Below, piece after piece: positions 52,431-61,125 of a stretch of 64,000 bases of DNA. A model generated the notes under the pieces. The model was not told the DNA's origin. It did not search any database and was given only the letters and a program-made list of their open reading frames with translations. This DNA is from JANOBD01 sp031411495 (GTDB lineage: Bacteria > Planctomycetota > Phycisphaerae > Tepidisphaerales > Tepidisphaeraceae), in the NCBI GenBank assembly GCA_031411495.1, contig JANOBD010000022.1, positions 111,209-175,208 of the forward strand, written 5' to 3'. The translations under genes and the position numbers were made by a program. Within the stretch, counting starts at the first letter, position 1. Every line of letters starts with the position of its first letter.

Positions 52431-53489
52431 TCACACCAACGAAACGACGTCCCCGGACTTCCCCGACTCGATCGCCGCCGCCATCACCGCGATCACGCGC
52501 TGCATCTGCCCGAGTGTGACGATCGGCGCTGCGCCCTCCAGCAACACGTCCGCGAGGTTCGAATAGAACCGCCGCCAGTCGCCCAGGATCGTCGGCGTCT
52601 TGCTCGCGGCCGTCTCGGTGATGAGCGTGCCGTACGCGTCCTCGGCCTCGATGTTCTTCGCGTAGTCTTGCTCGGCCAACGCCGGCTCCTGCGGGTCCCA
52701 CAGATTCGGCGGCTTGCTCCAGGTCGCGTTCGTTCCCACCGCGATGTACTTGGGCTTGGGGTAGCGCGTCATGCTGCCGACGTCGATGATCGCTGTGCAC
52801 CCGCCCCTACCCCTTTCATCCGCAAACGCGATCGTGACCGTGCACGCGCTTTCGACATCCGCGTCCGGCCAGTCGCGGTTCATCCGCGTGTAGACGCTCG
52901 CAACCTTCTGCGGAAAAGCGAGCAGCGCCTGATCGATCAGGTGTACGCCCAGATCGATCAGCCGGCCGCCGGAGGTGCTGGCGAGGTTGCGCCACGCCGA
53001 GCGCTTGGAGAGGCCGTGGCGATTCCAACTCAGCTCCAGCCACTTGAGCGCGCCGAGTTGTCCGGACGCGATCACCGATTGCAGCGTGAGGAAGTCGCCG
53101 CTCAGCCGCGCGTTGTGGAAGACGGTGAGCAGTTTGCCCGAGTGCTTCTGCGCCTCGATCATCCGCTCGCACTCGTGCGTGTTCAGGCACATCGGCTTGT
53201 CGACGACGACGTGCTTGCCCGCTTCGAGCGCGGCGACCGCGATCGATGCGTGCGAATCGTGCGGCGTCGTCACGATCACCAGATCGATCTGCGGATCGTT
53301 CAGCGATTCGTCGAGCGTCGGATAGACGGCGCAGTCGTGTTTCGATTTCGCGAACTCGCGCGTCTGCGCGCTGCGCGCCATCACACCGTGCAGGTGCAGG
53401 CGCGGCTCGAACGCGATCAGCGGCAGATGAATCGTCTGCGCGGCCGAGCCGTAACCGATGATGGCGAAGTTGACGGTGTGTGTGTTCAT
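52431..53489 (-). CDS. Gfo/Idh/MocA family oxidoreductase
   Basis: A 352-residue NAD(P)-dependent oxidoreductase. The Rossmann start is FAIIGYGSAAQTIHLPLIAF, followed by DLVIVTTPHDSHASIAV, the conserved EAGKHVVVDKPMCLN (the EKP-type Lys is in DKP) and LIDLGVHLIDQAL with the catalytic-region Asp and His. It oxidises or epimerises a sugar or related polyol; substrate unknown. ATG 53489 was chosen at the conserved strand; a TTG three codons upstream is possible. Confidence 0.9.
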   Translation of the reverse strand: MNTHTVNFAIIGYGSAAQTIHLPLIAFEPRLHLHGVMARSAQTREFAKSKHDCAVYPTLDESLNDPQIDLVIVTTPHDSHASIAVAALEAGKHVVVDKPMCLNTHECERMIEAQKHSGKLLTVFHNARLSGDFLTLQSVIASGQLGALKWLELSWNRHGLSKRSAWRNLASTSGGRLIDLGVHLIDQALLAFPQKVASVYTRMNRDWPDADVESACTVTIAFADERGRGGCTAIIDVGSMTRYPKPKYIAVGTNATWSKPPNLWDPQEPALAEQDYAKNIEAEDAYGTLITETAASKTPTILGDWRRFYSNLADVLLEGAAPIVTLGQMQRVIAVMAAAIESGKSGDVVSLV

Positions 53490-53536
53490 TCGTAGCAAGG
53501 GTCAAGGGAGAATGGTCAGGCCGAAAGATTGTTACC

Positions 53537-53635
53537 CAGAGCGTACTCGCGAAGGGTCTAGCGACGCGGGCTTGGTGCGGAGGTCCATCGAGAGAACCAA
53601 GACCTCATCTCCAGATGCTTCGCGAGTACGCTCTG
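53537..53635. repeat. 18-base perfect inverted repeat element
   Basis: CAGAGCGTACTCGCGAAG (53537-53554) and CTTCGCGAGTACGCTCTG (53618-53635) are exact inverted repeats enclosing 63 bases. Sited between the oxidoreductase start and the asparagine synthetase stop on the minus strand. It is like MITE elements of the GAGCG...CGCTC type and has no gene of its own. Confidence 0.85.
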
Positions 53636-53658
53636 CATGACAGAATGGCTGCGGTTTA

Positions 53659-55773
53659 TCAGTTCTTCTCCTTCACGCAATACTTCCACCAAATCTCCAG
53701 CATCAACAGCGCGTAGAGTCGTTGGGAATGATCGCGCTTCTGCGTTTCGTGCTCCTCGATCAATCGCTCGACGACGTTCATCTTGAAGTGCGCCTTCGCG
53801 AATGAATCGCCCGCAAAGAGATGCCCGCGCAGGAAGTCGCGAAGCTCCTTGCGGAACCACTCGCCGATCGGCACCGCGAACCCCATCTTGGGCCGCTTGA
53901 AGACCGACGCCGGCAACTCGCTCGCGAACGCTTCGCGGAGCATGCGTTTCTTCCCGCCCCCTCGTCCTCCACCGAGCAGCTGGTCTTCGGTGAGCTGCGC
54001 CGCGAGTTCGACGAGTTCGTGATCCATGAACGGGCTGCGCACTTCGAGCGAGTGGAGCATGGAGCAGCGGTCGACCTTGGTGAGCAGATCGTTGGGGAGG
54101 TAGGTGACGCGGTCGGTCGCGAGGGCGGCGGTGACGGGGTTGTCCGTGCGCTCCAGTTCGCGCTCAAACGTTTCCTCAACCACGCTGCGACGCCGGGTAG
54201 GCGGAGCCTTCCCGAGTCGCTGAACCTCTCCGAGCAATTCGGAGATCAACCCGTCGTCGAAAACCCGCATAAACGCGTCGTATCTGCGTGCGGGGGTGAG
54301 TGAGAGCGCCGTCGCAAAGCGCGCAGCGCGGGTGACTTTCGACTTGGGATGTCCGTTCGCGAACGGCCGGGCGAATGGTGCGAGAATCGTGCCGATCCAT
54401 CGCGGAAACGACTGTGCCTTCTGCATCGCGACGTAGCGGTCGTATCCGCCAAACAGTTCGTCACCGCCGTCGCCGGAGAGTGCGACCGTCACGTGCTTCC
54501 GCGTCTCGCGGCAGAGATAATGCGTTGGGATCGCGCAAGAATCCGCGAACGGCTCGCCGAACACGCGGGCGAGTTTGGGCAGATCTTCAATCACGTTCGG
54601 CGTCACGCGGAACTCGTGATGATCGGTGCCCAGATGCTTCGCAACTTCGCGCGAATACGCGGACTCGTCATATCGCGGGTCGTCGAACGCGATGGAAAAC
54701 GTCTTCACGGGGCCGTGTTTGCGGGCACAGAGCGCGACGACAGAGGAATCAACGCCGCCGGAGAGGAAGACGCCCAGGGGAACGTCGGAGACGAGTTGGC
54801 GCTCCACGGCGCGTTCAACTGCGGTCGTTATAGAAGCGCAAGTATCCGTGGCATGGGGCTCCGGCACATGAGCCGGGGACCGTGTCCCCGCCACGTGCCG
54901 GAGGCCCGTGCCACCTGAAAAAGTAGCATGAGCGTCCCGCTCATGATTCGGGGGCGGTGCCCCCGGCACGAGCGGGACGCTCGTGGTACGGCCGGATGCT
55001 CCGTCGTAATACCGCGGAAGTCCTCCCACCCAGGTTTCGTTCAACGCTTCGAGCCTGTCGGCTTCCGACGCGTCCAGCTTTCCAAAGTCAAATGTAAGCA
55101 GACCCGCGGGATCGAGCTCGGAGTTGTCTGACGGCGTGACATAACCGTGCACAGAGGAATAACCGTGACGAAGGTAATGCATACGCCAAACTCTCTGGTC
55201 AAACTCCCAAGGGCGCGATGACAACGCTGCGGATTCACTCCCAAAGCGAAACTCAGACTGGCTATCGTTCAACCTGTAATACAACGGCTTCTGCCCCATC
55301 CGATCGCGCGCGAGGAACAGGCTCTTCTTCTCATGATCCCAGATCGCGATCGCGAACATGCCGTTGAGTTTGTGCAGGCAGTCTTCGCCCCACTGCTGGT
55401 AGCTTTTGAGCAGCACTTCCGTGTCGCCCTGCGTGCGCCATTCGTAGCTCGGGGCGAGCCGGGACAACTCCTCCCGCAGCTCGCGGAAGTTGTAGATCTC
55501 GCCGTTGAAGACCATCACGTACCGGCCATCGGTGCTCTGGAACGGCTGCATGCTGCGCGGGTCGGGATCGAGGACGGCCAAGCGTCTGAACCCGAACGCG
55601 ACCTGCGGGTTCTCGGGCGAGATCGTCTGCGAGCGGTCATCCGGGTCGATGTTGAAGTAAAACCCTTCGCCGTCCGGCCCGCGGTGGGCGACGGCATCCG
55701 TCATGCGCTTCAGGTCGGCCCGCGTGACGCGGTGGGTTTCGCTCCAGGAGATGACGCCGACGATGCCGCACAT
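53659..55773 (-). CDS. asnB: Asparagine synthetase (glutamine-hydrolysing) with palindromic insert
   Basis: A 704-residue enzyme from ATG 55773, since Cys2 of MCGIVGVISW must be N-terminal as the glutaminase nucleophile. The glutaminase domain has RGPDGEGFY, VFNGEIYNFRELREEL and QGDTEVLLKSYQQWGED. The synthetase domain has the PP-loop LSGGVDSSVVA (about residue 337), GDGGDELFGGYDRY and RSPFMDHELVELAA. Usual length is about 620-650; the excess lies before the PP-loop, where RTTSVPLVPGAPPPNHERDA to AHVPEPHATDTC is encoded by palindromic repeat DNA at 54842-54993, in frame. It may serve asparagine synthesis or a surface-polymer pathway. Confidence 0.9.
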   Translation of the reverse strand: MCGIVGVISWSETHRVTRADLKRMTDAVAHRGPDGEGFYFNIDPDDRSQTISPENPQVAFGFRRLAVLDPDPRSMQPFQSTDGRYVMVFNGEIYNFRELREELSRLAPSYEWRTQGDTEVLLKSYQQWGEDCLHKLNGMFAIAIWDHEKKSLFLARDRMGQKPLYYRLNDSQSEFRFGSESAALSSRPWEFDQRVWRMHYLRHGYSSVHGYVTPSDNSELDPAGLLTFDFGKLDASEADRLEALNETWVGGLPRYYDGASGRTTSVPLVPGAPPPNHERDAHATFSGGTGLRHVAGTRSPAHVPEPHATDTCASITTAVERAVERQLVSDVPLGVFLSGGVDSSVVALCARKHGPVKTFSIAFDDPRYDESAYSREVAKHLGTDHHEFRVTPNVIEDLPKLARVFGEPFADSCAIPTHYLCRETRKHVTVALSGDGGDELFGGYDRYVAMQKAQSFPRWIGTILAPFARPFANGHPKSKVTRAARFATALSLTPARRYDAFMRVFDDGLISELLGEVQRLGKAPPTRRRSVVEETFERELERTDNPVTAALATDRVTYLPNDLLTKVDRCSMLHSLEVRSPFMDHELVELAAQLTEDQLLGGGRGGGKKRMLREAFASELPASVFKRPKMGFAVPIGEWFRKELRDFLRGHLFAGDSFAKAHFKMNVVERLIEEHETQKRDHSQRLYALLMLEIWWKYCVKEKN
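54842..54993. repeat. Palindromic insert read in frame by asparagine synthetase
   Basis: Outer arms 54850-54867 and 54895-54912 match at 16 of 18 positions; within them GGGGAC/GTCCCC pairs perfectly. A second unit has CATGAGCG/CGCTCATG (54928-54946) and GGGGC/GCCCC (54951-54963), with AGCGTCCCGCT matching AGCGGGACGCT in inverted order. The 20 bases 54895-54914 equal the intergenic copy at 40905-40924. It encodes about 50 residues not expected in the family. Confidence 0.88.
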
Positions 55774-56295
55774 GAGACGTCCGAGGATACGGAATGCGGC
55801 CGCGGATGAACACGGTCGAACCAGGTCGAACGCGGATCCAATCACGACCCTGCGTCCGCTTGACGACTCAAACCGGCGGAGCCGTTTCTTCGATCCTAAA
55901 AGATGATCTGCCCTCGACATGGAGCCAAGCTGTTTCTCGAGCGCGCTGCGCGGAATCGCTTTTTTGCGCAGCGCCGGGTGTTAAGGGAGGTGTTCACGTG
56001 TCACGCCGACGGTCGTCGCTTCAAACCCCTCAAACCGGGTCGCCAAAGCCGAAATGAGAGGAAGTGAGAGGAAATGAGAGCCTTTTCAAAATCACAAAAC
56101 TCACTCTCTGGCTTTCCGCCGGCCCAACGGGGATCGCACAAGCGCATTCCGGCAAAAGTGTTACGCAAAGTTGCAAGTGCGAGCGCGAGTGGCTCGGGCA
56201 TGATGCAGTCCAGCGGGTGGGCTCTCACTTTCGCAATCAGGAGACCCGCGGCGGAGAACTGCACTATCACTCACGGGTTCGGCATCGGAGGAAAC
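55774..56295. promoter_or_regulatory. 522-base divergent region without a recognised gene
   Basis: Between the starts of asnB (minus) and the pectate-lyase-like gene (plus). It contains a perfect 9-bp hairpin GCGCTGCGC/GCGCAGCGC (55943-55974, 14-base T-containing loop) and three GAGAGGAA/GTGAGAGG-like direct repeats near 56054-56080. The open frames here have no coding look. GGAGG (56287-56291) is the ribosome binding site for the gene at 56296. Confidence 0.45.
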
Positions 56296-58800
56296 ATGGT
56301 CTGGCAACGCCTACGTCTTGCCGCGGCACTGATCGCGGCTTCGGTCACCTCGTCAACACTCGCGCAGACCATCCCCGCCTTCAGCGGCGCCGACGGCGCG
56401 GCCCGCAACGTCTCGGGTGGACGCGGCGGCATCGTCTACCACGTTACCAGCCTCCACTCCGCCATCGACGATCCGGCCCGCAACGACCCCGGCACCATCC
56501 GCTACGGGCTGAACAACGCCAACTTCCCCGCCAACACGCCGCGCACGATCGTGTTCGACGTCGGCGGCGTGTTTCACCTGGGACGGCTCGATCAGCCCAA
56601 TGCCGCCAACCAGCCGTGGATCACCAACGGCAACGGGTGGGATGCCCAGTCGCGTCTCACCATCGGCGGGACGAACGTCACCCTCGCCGGCCAGACCGCG
56701 CCGGGACGCGGCGTCATCTTCATGGGCGGCGGCCTCAAGCCGCAGGGGAACAACAACATCATCCGAAACATCACCATGGCGGCCGGCTACGGCATGAGCG
56801 GCTGGTGGAGCCCCGGCGCCGCGATGCGCGCCGCGCCCGGCACGCCCGCGGCCGGCACCGACCCTGCACAGTGGTATCCCGACAACGTCGTCTACGACGC
56901 GATGGACATCGCCGCCGCCAACGGACTGATGATCGACCACGTCAGCACGCTCTATGGAACCGACGAGACGATCTCGATGAATGAGTCGGCGTTCAATGTG
57001 ACCGTTCAGTACAGCAATATCTCCCAGGGCCAGAACTATCCGCAGTGGGACGCCGAAGGCGGCGGGCTGACCGGGCACGCGCTGGGCTCGCTCCTGAGCG
57101 CCGGAAACACGACCGCACAAGCGGCGATCAGCTTCCATCACAATCTCTACGCCCATCAGAAGGGGCGCGTGCCGCAGATGCAGTCGATCACCGGCGCGCA
57201 GACCGGCTTCTACGACTTCCGCAACAACGTCTTCTACAACTGGTTCAGCACGGCCGGCACCAAGAGCGGAAACACTTCGCTGAACCTGGTGAACAATTTC
57301 TATCTCGCCGGCAAAGGCGGCGACAATCCGATCGGCGGCACGACCGCGGGCTGGACCAGCACCACGAGCGGCGGCACGGGCGTGCTCAGCGCCAGCGCGA
57401 CGGTTTACCGCAACGGCAACCTGCTCGACAGCAACAAAGACGCCGACGCACTCGACGGCGTCGCACTTTCCGCCGGCGGGGCGGCGAGCCCGCTGTGGAT
57501 GGGCGGAACGGCCACCTACACCGGCGTGACCGACAGCGCCACCGCCGCCTACGACCGCGTCCTGAACTACATGGGCGCGAACTGGTGGACGCGCGACAGC
57601 GTCATCGACACGCCCGACGAACGCATCATCAACGAAACCCGCACCGGCACCGGGAAGATCATGGCGTGGGCGGATGACCCGTGGAACAACGACCCGGCCG
57701 AGGGAGCCGAATGGCGCTCGCTGCTCGCGCTGCGGCCGGATCCGGTGACGGGCGCGGCTCCCTTCAGTCGTCCGGCCGGGTTTGATCTCGACGAAGACGG
57801 CATGCCCGGCGCGTGGGAACTCAAGCACGGACTCAACCCGCTCTCTCCCGACAACAACGGCGACTTCGACAACGATGGCTACACGAATCTCGAAGAGTAC
57901 ATCAACGAACTCGCCGAATGGCCTGCGCCGCAGCCACTGACGTTCAACGGCACGACGAACAACCGATATGCCCAGGTCACCAACTGGAGTCTGACCTGGC
58001 AGCCGAGCAAGTACGATACCGCGAAGATCAACGCGGGGACGGTGATCGTCGACGCGGTGGGCCAACACGCGGGCTCGCTGCTCGTGGGCGTCGATGCGGG
58101 AAGCAGCGGCCATCTCTCGGCCACCGCGGGCTGGATCGAGACGAGTGTCGTCCGCGTCGGCAGCGCCTCGGGAAGCGCGGGCATGATCTCGCTGGACTCG
58201 ACGGCTTCGACCCGCGGCGAAGTCCGCGTTGCTGGGCTGCTGCGCGTCGGAAACACGGGCGCGCTGAACTTCGCCGGCGGAACGCTCGCACTTGGCAACG
58301 CCGCGATCTTCGACTACTCGACGGCAACCCCGCTCGCGCCGCTGACCGCCGAGATCGTCAACGGCATCAACGGGCCCACAGGCATCAAGATGATCGGCGA
58401 AGTCGCCGCGGCCAACCTCGGCATCGGCATCGCCGAAGCGAGCGACCTCGGCCTGACCAGTTTTGCCGGCGAAAGCGTCGACTCGACCACCGTCGTCATG
58501 CTCGTGACCTATCTCGGCGACGCGAACCTCGACCGGATGGTGAACTTCGACGACCTGCTCGCCCTCGCACAGCACTACGGGCAGGCCGGCACCTGGACGG
58601 ACGGCGATTTCAACTACGACGGCAACATCACCTTTGACGACCTGCTCACCGTCGCCCAGAACTACGGCGCCGGGACCGCCGGGCTGGTGACCGGCGGGCA
58701 ATTTCAGAGCGACCTGATGCTGGCGTTCTCGCTGGTGCCGGAGCCGACGGCGGCGTCGGTGGTCGTCGGGCTCGGCGCGATCGCGCGGCGTCGTCGCTGA
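56296..58800 (+). CDS. Secreted pectate-lyase-like protein with dockerin-like pair and PEP-CTERM tail
   Basis: An 834-residue protein with signal peptide MVWQRLRLAAALIAASVTSS (AQT cut). The beta-helix lyase domain contains FSGADGAARNVSGGRGGIVY, NNANFPANTPRTIVFDVGG, LAGQTAPGRGVIFMGGG and FRNNVFYNW, parallel to the PL1 gene at 18508. A Ca-binding tail follows (LDEDGMPGAWELKHGLNP, NDGYTNLEEYINEL), then a short beta domain, a dockerin-like pair (GDANLDRMVNFDDLL and GDFNYDGNITFDDLL, each ending AQ-YG) and a PEP-CTERM-like end (LVPEPTAASVVV...RRRR). GGAGG precedes ATG 56296. Probably a surface-anchored polysaccharide lyase. Confidence 0.88.
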   Translation: MVWQRLRLAAALIAASVTSSTLAQTIPAFSGADGAARNVSGGRGGIVYHVTSLHSAIDDPARNDPGTIRYGLNNANFPANTPRTIVFDVGGVFHLGRLDQPNAANQPWITNGNGWDAQSRLTIGGTNVTLAGQTAPGRGVIFMGGGLKPQGNNNIIRNITMAAGYGMSGWWSPGAAMRAAPGTPAAGTDPAQWYPDNVVYDAMDIAAANGLMIDHVSTLYGTDETISMNESAFNVTVQYSNISQGQNYPQWDAEGGGLTGHALGSLLSAGNTTAQAAISFHHNLYAHQKGRVPQMQSITGAQTGFYDFRNNVFYNWFSTAGTKSGNTSLNLVNNFYLAGKGGDNPIGGTTAGWTSTTSGGTGVLSASATVYRNGNLLDSNKDADALDGVALSAGGAASPLWMGGTATYTGVTDSATAAYDRVLNYMGANWWTRDSVIDTPDERIINETRTGTGKIMAWADDPWNNDPAEGAEWRSLLALRPDPVTGAAPFSRPAGFDLDEDGMPGAWELKHGLNPLSPDNNGDFDNDGYTNLEEYINELAEWPAPQPLTFNGTTNNRYAQVTNWSLTWQPSKYDTAKINAGTVIVDAVGQHAGSLLVGVDAGSSGHLSATAGWIETSVVRVGSASGSAGMISLDSTASTRGEVRVAGLLRVGNTGALNFAGGTLALGNAAIFDYSTATPLAPLTAEIVNGINGPTGIKMIGEVAAANLGIGIAEASDLGLTSFAGESVDSTTVVMLVTYLGDANLDRMVNFDDLLALAQHYGQAGTWTDGDFNYDGNITFDDLLTVAQNYGAGTAGLVTGGQFQSDLMLAFSLVPEPTAASVVVGLGAIARRRR

Positions 58801-58985
58801 GATCGGGCGCTTCAAAGTCGGACCCTGGACTCCCGGGTTTGAGATCTCACGAGACCGTCGCGCTTCGCGGTTCCGAGCGACATTTCGCCGCGAACCGGTC
58901 GCGCCTGGCCGCTCCGCAGATCCTGCATGCCCGACTCAGGCATTGGCTGACTGCGTATTCGCCTTTGCACCGCTTCAATGCCTTC

Positions 58986-59255
58986 ATGACCACCATCCAA
59001 ACCCAACCCCATCGTGCTCAGAGCGCATCGTTCAGTATCCCGTCGATCGTCGCGGTTATCTGCGCCGTCGCCAGTTTCGGCGTCGGCCCGGGAGCCGCCC
59101 TGCTGCTTTCCTTAGCGGCGGCGATCCTGGGAATCATCGGCGTCGTCGTTTCGCTCCTGCCGAACGTTCGCGGCGGACTCATCAGTGTTCTCTCGCTGAT
59201 CATGGGCAGCATCGGCGTGATCGTGGCGATCATCCGACTCATCGCCAGCCTGTGA
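58986..59255 (+). CDS. Small two-helix membrane protein
   Basis: An 89-residue protein from ATG 58986 (MTTIQTQPHRAQSASF). Two hydrophobic helices (SIVAVICAVASFGVGPGAAL with LLLSLAAAILGIIGVVVSLL, then GLISVLSLIMGSIGVIVAII) with a short NVRG turn. No family recognised; such DUF4190-like small membrane proteins are widespread. It has its own terminator at 59313. Confidence 0.7.
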   Translation: MTTIQTQPHRAQSASFSIPSIVAVICAVASFGVGPGAALLLSLAAAILGIIGVVVSLLPNVRGGLISVLSLIMGSIGVIVAIIRLIASL

Positions 59256-59312
59256 TTGCAGGGATGATGGATGAGGGCGAAAGGATGAAGAAAGACTCGA
59301 AACCCGAGTGAG

Positions 59313-59347
59313 CGCGCTTCAACGATGAAGCGCGTTCTTCCTTTTTT
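59313..59347 (+). terminator. Intrinsic terminator after the small membrane protein
   Basis: CGCGCTTCA (59313-59321) pairs with TGAAGCGCG (59326-59334) around an ACGA loop, followed by TTCTTCCTTTTTTC. It ends transcription 60-90 bases after the stop at 59255. Confidence 0.8.
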
Positions 59348-59376
59348 CATCCCCATTCCTCATCCCTTCCTCTTCC

Positions 59377-60198
59377 TCACCACATCGTCATCTGCGTGCC
59401 GCTCGGCCGACGGAAATGCTGCGTCGCCAGTGGCTCGCGTTCGCTTTCGAAACCCAGCCGCTTGCGATGCAGGTGGAAGATCGCGCGGAGCTGATCGGCC
59501 CACACACCTTCGCCACGCATGCGGGTCTTGAAGTCAGAATCATTCAGTTTCCCGCCGTGCATCGCGCGGATGCCGTTGAGAACTTTCTCCTTCCGATCCG
59601 GGTAGTGCTCGGCGAGCCACGCGACGAACAGTTCCTTCACGCCGAACGGCAGGCGCAGCGGCGTGTAGCCACACGCTACCGCGCCGGCGTCTCGCGCTGC
59701 GCCAAGAATCGCGGGCAGCTCGACATCGTTCAGGCCCGGGATCATCGGTGCCGCCAGCACGCCGACCGGGATGCCGGCGCTACTGAGTTGGCGGATCGCA
59801 TCCACCCGCCGCGCCGGCGAACTCGCCCGCGGCTCCATCACGCCGGCGAGCTTCGCATCGAGCGTGGTGAGCGAGATCCAGACGAAAGCCGCGTTGAGCC
59901 GCGCGAGTTGCGAGAGCAGGTCGATGTCGCGCGTCACCAGGTGGTTTTTGGTGATCACCGCCAGCGGGTTGCGTGTCTCCACCAGCACCTCGACGCACGC
60001 GCGGGTGAGCTTCAGCGATCGCTCGACAGGCTGGTAGCAATCGGTGATTCCGCTCATGCCGATCGGCTGCGGCGTCCAGCTCTTCTTCGACAGCTCCGCG
60101 CGGAGCAGCGTCGGCGCATCGTGCTTCACGAAAATCTTCGATTCGAAATCGATGCCGATGCTCATCCCCAGGTATTCGTGGTACGGCCGTGCGAAGCA
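59377..60198 (-). pseudogene. Radical SAM protein (PA0069/Rv2578c-type), 5' truncated at the island edge
   Basis: The visible frame runs from ATG 60165, and in the same frame upstream the codons read CFARPYHEYLG back to 60198, where a TAA (60199-60201) ends homology. In this family the stretch CxYC[FY]ARPxHEYL is the end of the CxxxCxxC Fe-S motif, so the first two cysteines and about 60-90 preceding residues are missing. The remaining body is normal: DFESKIFVKHDAP, GITDCYQPVERSLKLTR, VITKNHLVTRD, LTTLDAKLAGVMEPRA and AAPMIPGLNDVELP. Without the cluster it cannot do radical SAM chemistry. The gene was cut by an insertion or the assembly joins two sequences here. Confidence 0.85.
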
Positions 60199-60383
60199 TT
60201 AACTGCACGCGAAACGTACTCGGCTCCGCATTCGTTCCGATTCGTCTGGAGCGGCGTATCAGCTTCGGAGAGCGTCCCTACCTCGACAAGCTCGGACGGT
60301 ATAGGGGACGCTGGCGGGAAGCCCCAGAGAGCCGCCTAACGCTTCTGGAGACGGCCTGAGAGAATCCGAGCGTGCAAGGCAAA

Positions 60384-60476
60384 GGGATAAGGGATAACAA
60401 CGCCGAATAAAGGTTATCTATCCCAAATAGGTACTAAGTAAGGCGGGCGGCTTTAGATAGCCGCCCGCTTTCTTTT
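60384..60476 (+). ncRNA. Possible structured RNA ending in an intrinsic terminator
   Basis: GGGATA (60384-60389) with GATAAC (60393-60398) pairs with GTTATC and TATCCC (60413-60424) in one bulged hairpin. A perfect 10-bp stem GCGGGCGGCT (60443-60452)/AGCCGCCCGC (60459-60468) with loop TTAGAT then ends in TTTCTTTTC. No protein gene precedes this terminator on the plus strand within the island, so it may be a small RNA or an attenuator upstream of the gene at 60589. No known RNA family was recognised. Confidence 0.45.
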
Positions 60477-60588
60477 CATTAAAGGAGTCCGGATAAGGAT
60501 TTAGGTAAGTATCCCCTGAGGGCGATTAGTACCCGCCCCAGACATAGGGGATACGATTTCATTTCAAACCGACTTAGCTCGGCAAAAC

Positions 60589-61125
60589 TTGCCGGCTCAT
60601 ATCCGATTTATCGAGACAGTTAGGCGTGATTGGGTTTACTCGATAGCCGATGATAAAGGTAAACTCAGAGACTTACATAGCTGCCTTAACCCAGATACCT
60701 ACTACGAATGCAAAACCGATAGCTATACGTCGGGCAACGTATGTATCGAGTTAGTCGGCAATATTAAGCCCCCTGAGATGCCCAGCCAATGGAAGCGGGG
60801 TAAGATAAAGCCCGCAACTCCTGAGCATTCAGATACGCTTAACTTCCTAAACCTATCTCTCCAGAATCCCGCCCGCCTCAGCTTGGCTACAGATACCCGC
60901 CTCGAACGAATCCACCTCTTATCTTACATGCTACCGAACAACAATACCGCATATCTCGCGGATATCAGAGAGCTACAAACGTATTGCCGAGACAATCTCA
61001 ATAGCCTTACTCTGACATTCGCGGGCTCGGACGGCTATAAATGGTTTTCTCTTAACGCTCTTATTCCGGAGCATGAGTTTCAAAAGGTAGCGAAGAGATT
61101 CGATATCAGCCCGAGCGGGAGCTAA
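60589..61125 (+). CDS. Island protein, possible PD-(D/E)XK nuclease-like domain
   Basis: A 178-residue protein with a TTG start at 60589; the frame is open back to 60520 but has no better start. After DWVYSIADDKGKLRDLHSCL comes YYECKTDSYTSGNVCIELV, which resembles the E-x-K and following TGN-x-x-IE segment of a phage-associated PD-(D/E)XK nuclease family; Asp, Glu and Lys of the signature are present in order. The rest (LSLATDTRLERIHLLSYMLP, LADIRELQTYCRDN) is unfamiliar. Codon use is lower in G+C than the host. Function is a hypothesis from this short motif. Confidence 0.65.
   Translation: MPAHIRFIETVRRDWVYSIADDKGKLRDLHSCLNPDTYYECKTDSYTSGNVCIELVGNIKPPEMPSQWKRGKIKPATPEHSDTLNFLNLSLQNPARLSLATDTRLERIHLLSYMLPNNNTAYLADIRELQTYCRDNLNSLTLTFAGSDGYKWFSLNALIPEHEFQKVAKRFDISPSGS

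Noticed and set aside
56001..56270. An 89-codon minus-strand open frame in the asnB/lyase gap
   Set aside because: No ribosome binding site, no motif, and composition unlike neighbouring genes; treated as non-coding.
56353..58815. An 820-codon open frame on the minus strand opposite the pectate-lyase-like gene
   Set aside because: The plus strand has a signal peptide, lyase motifs, dockerin pair and PEP-CTERM tail; the minus frame has none and is His/Arg/Val-rich.
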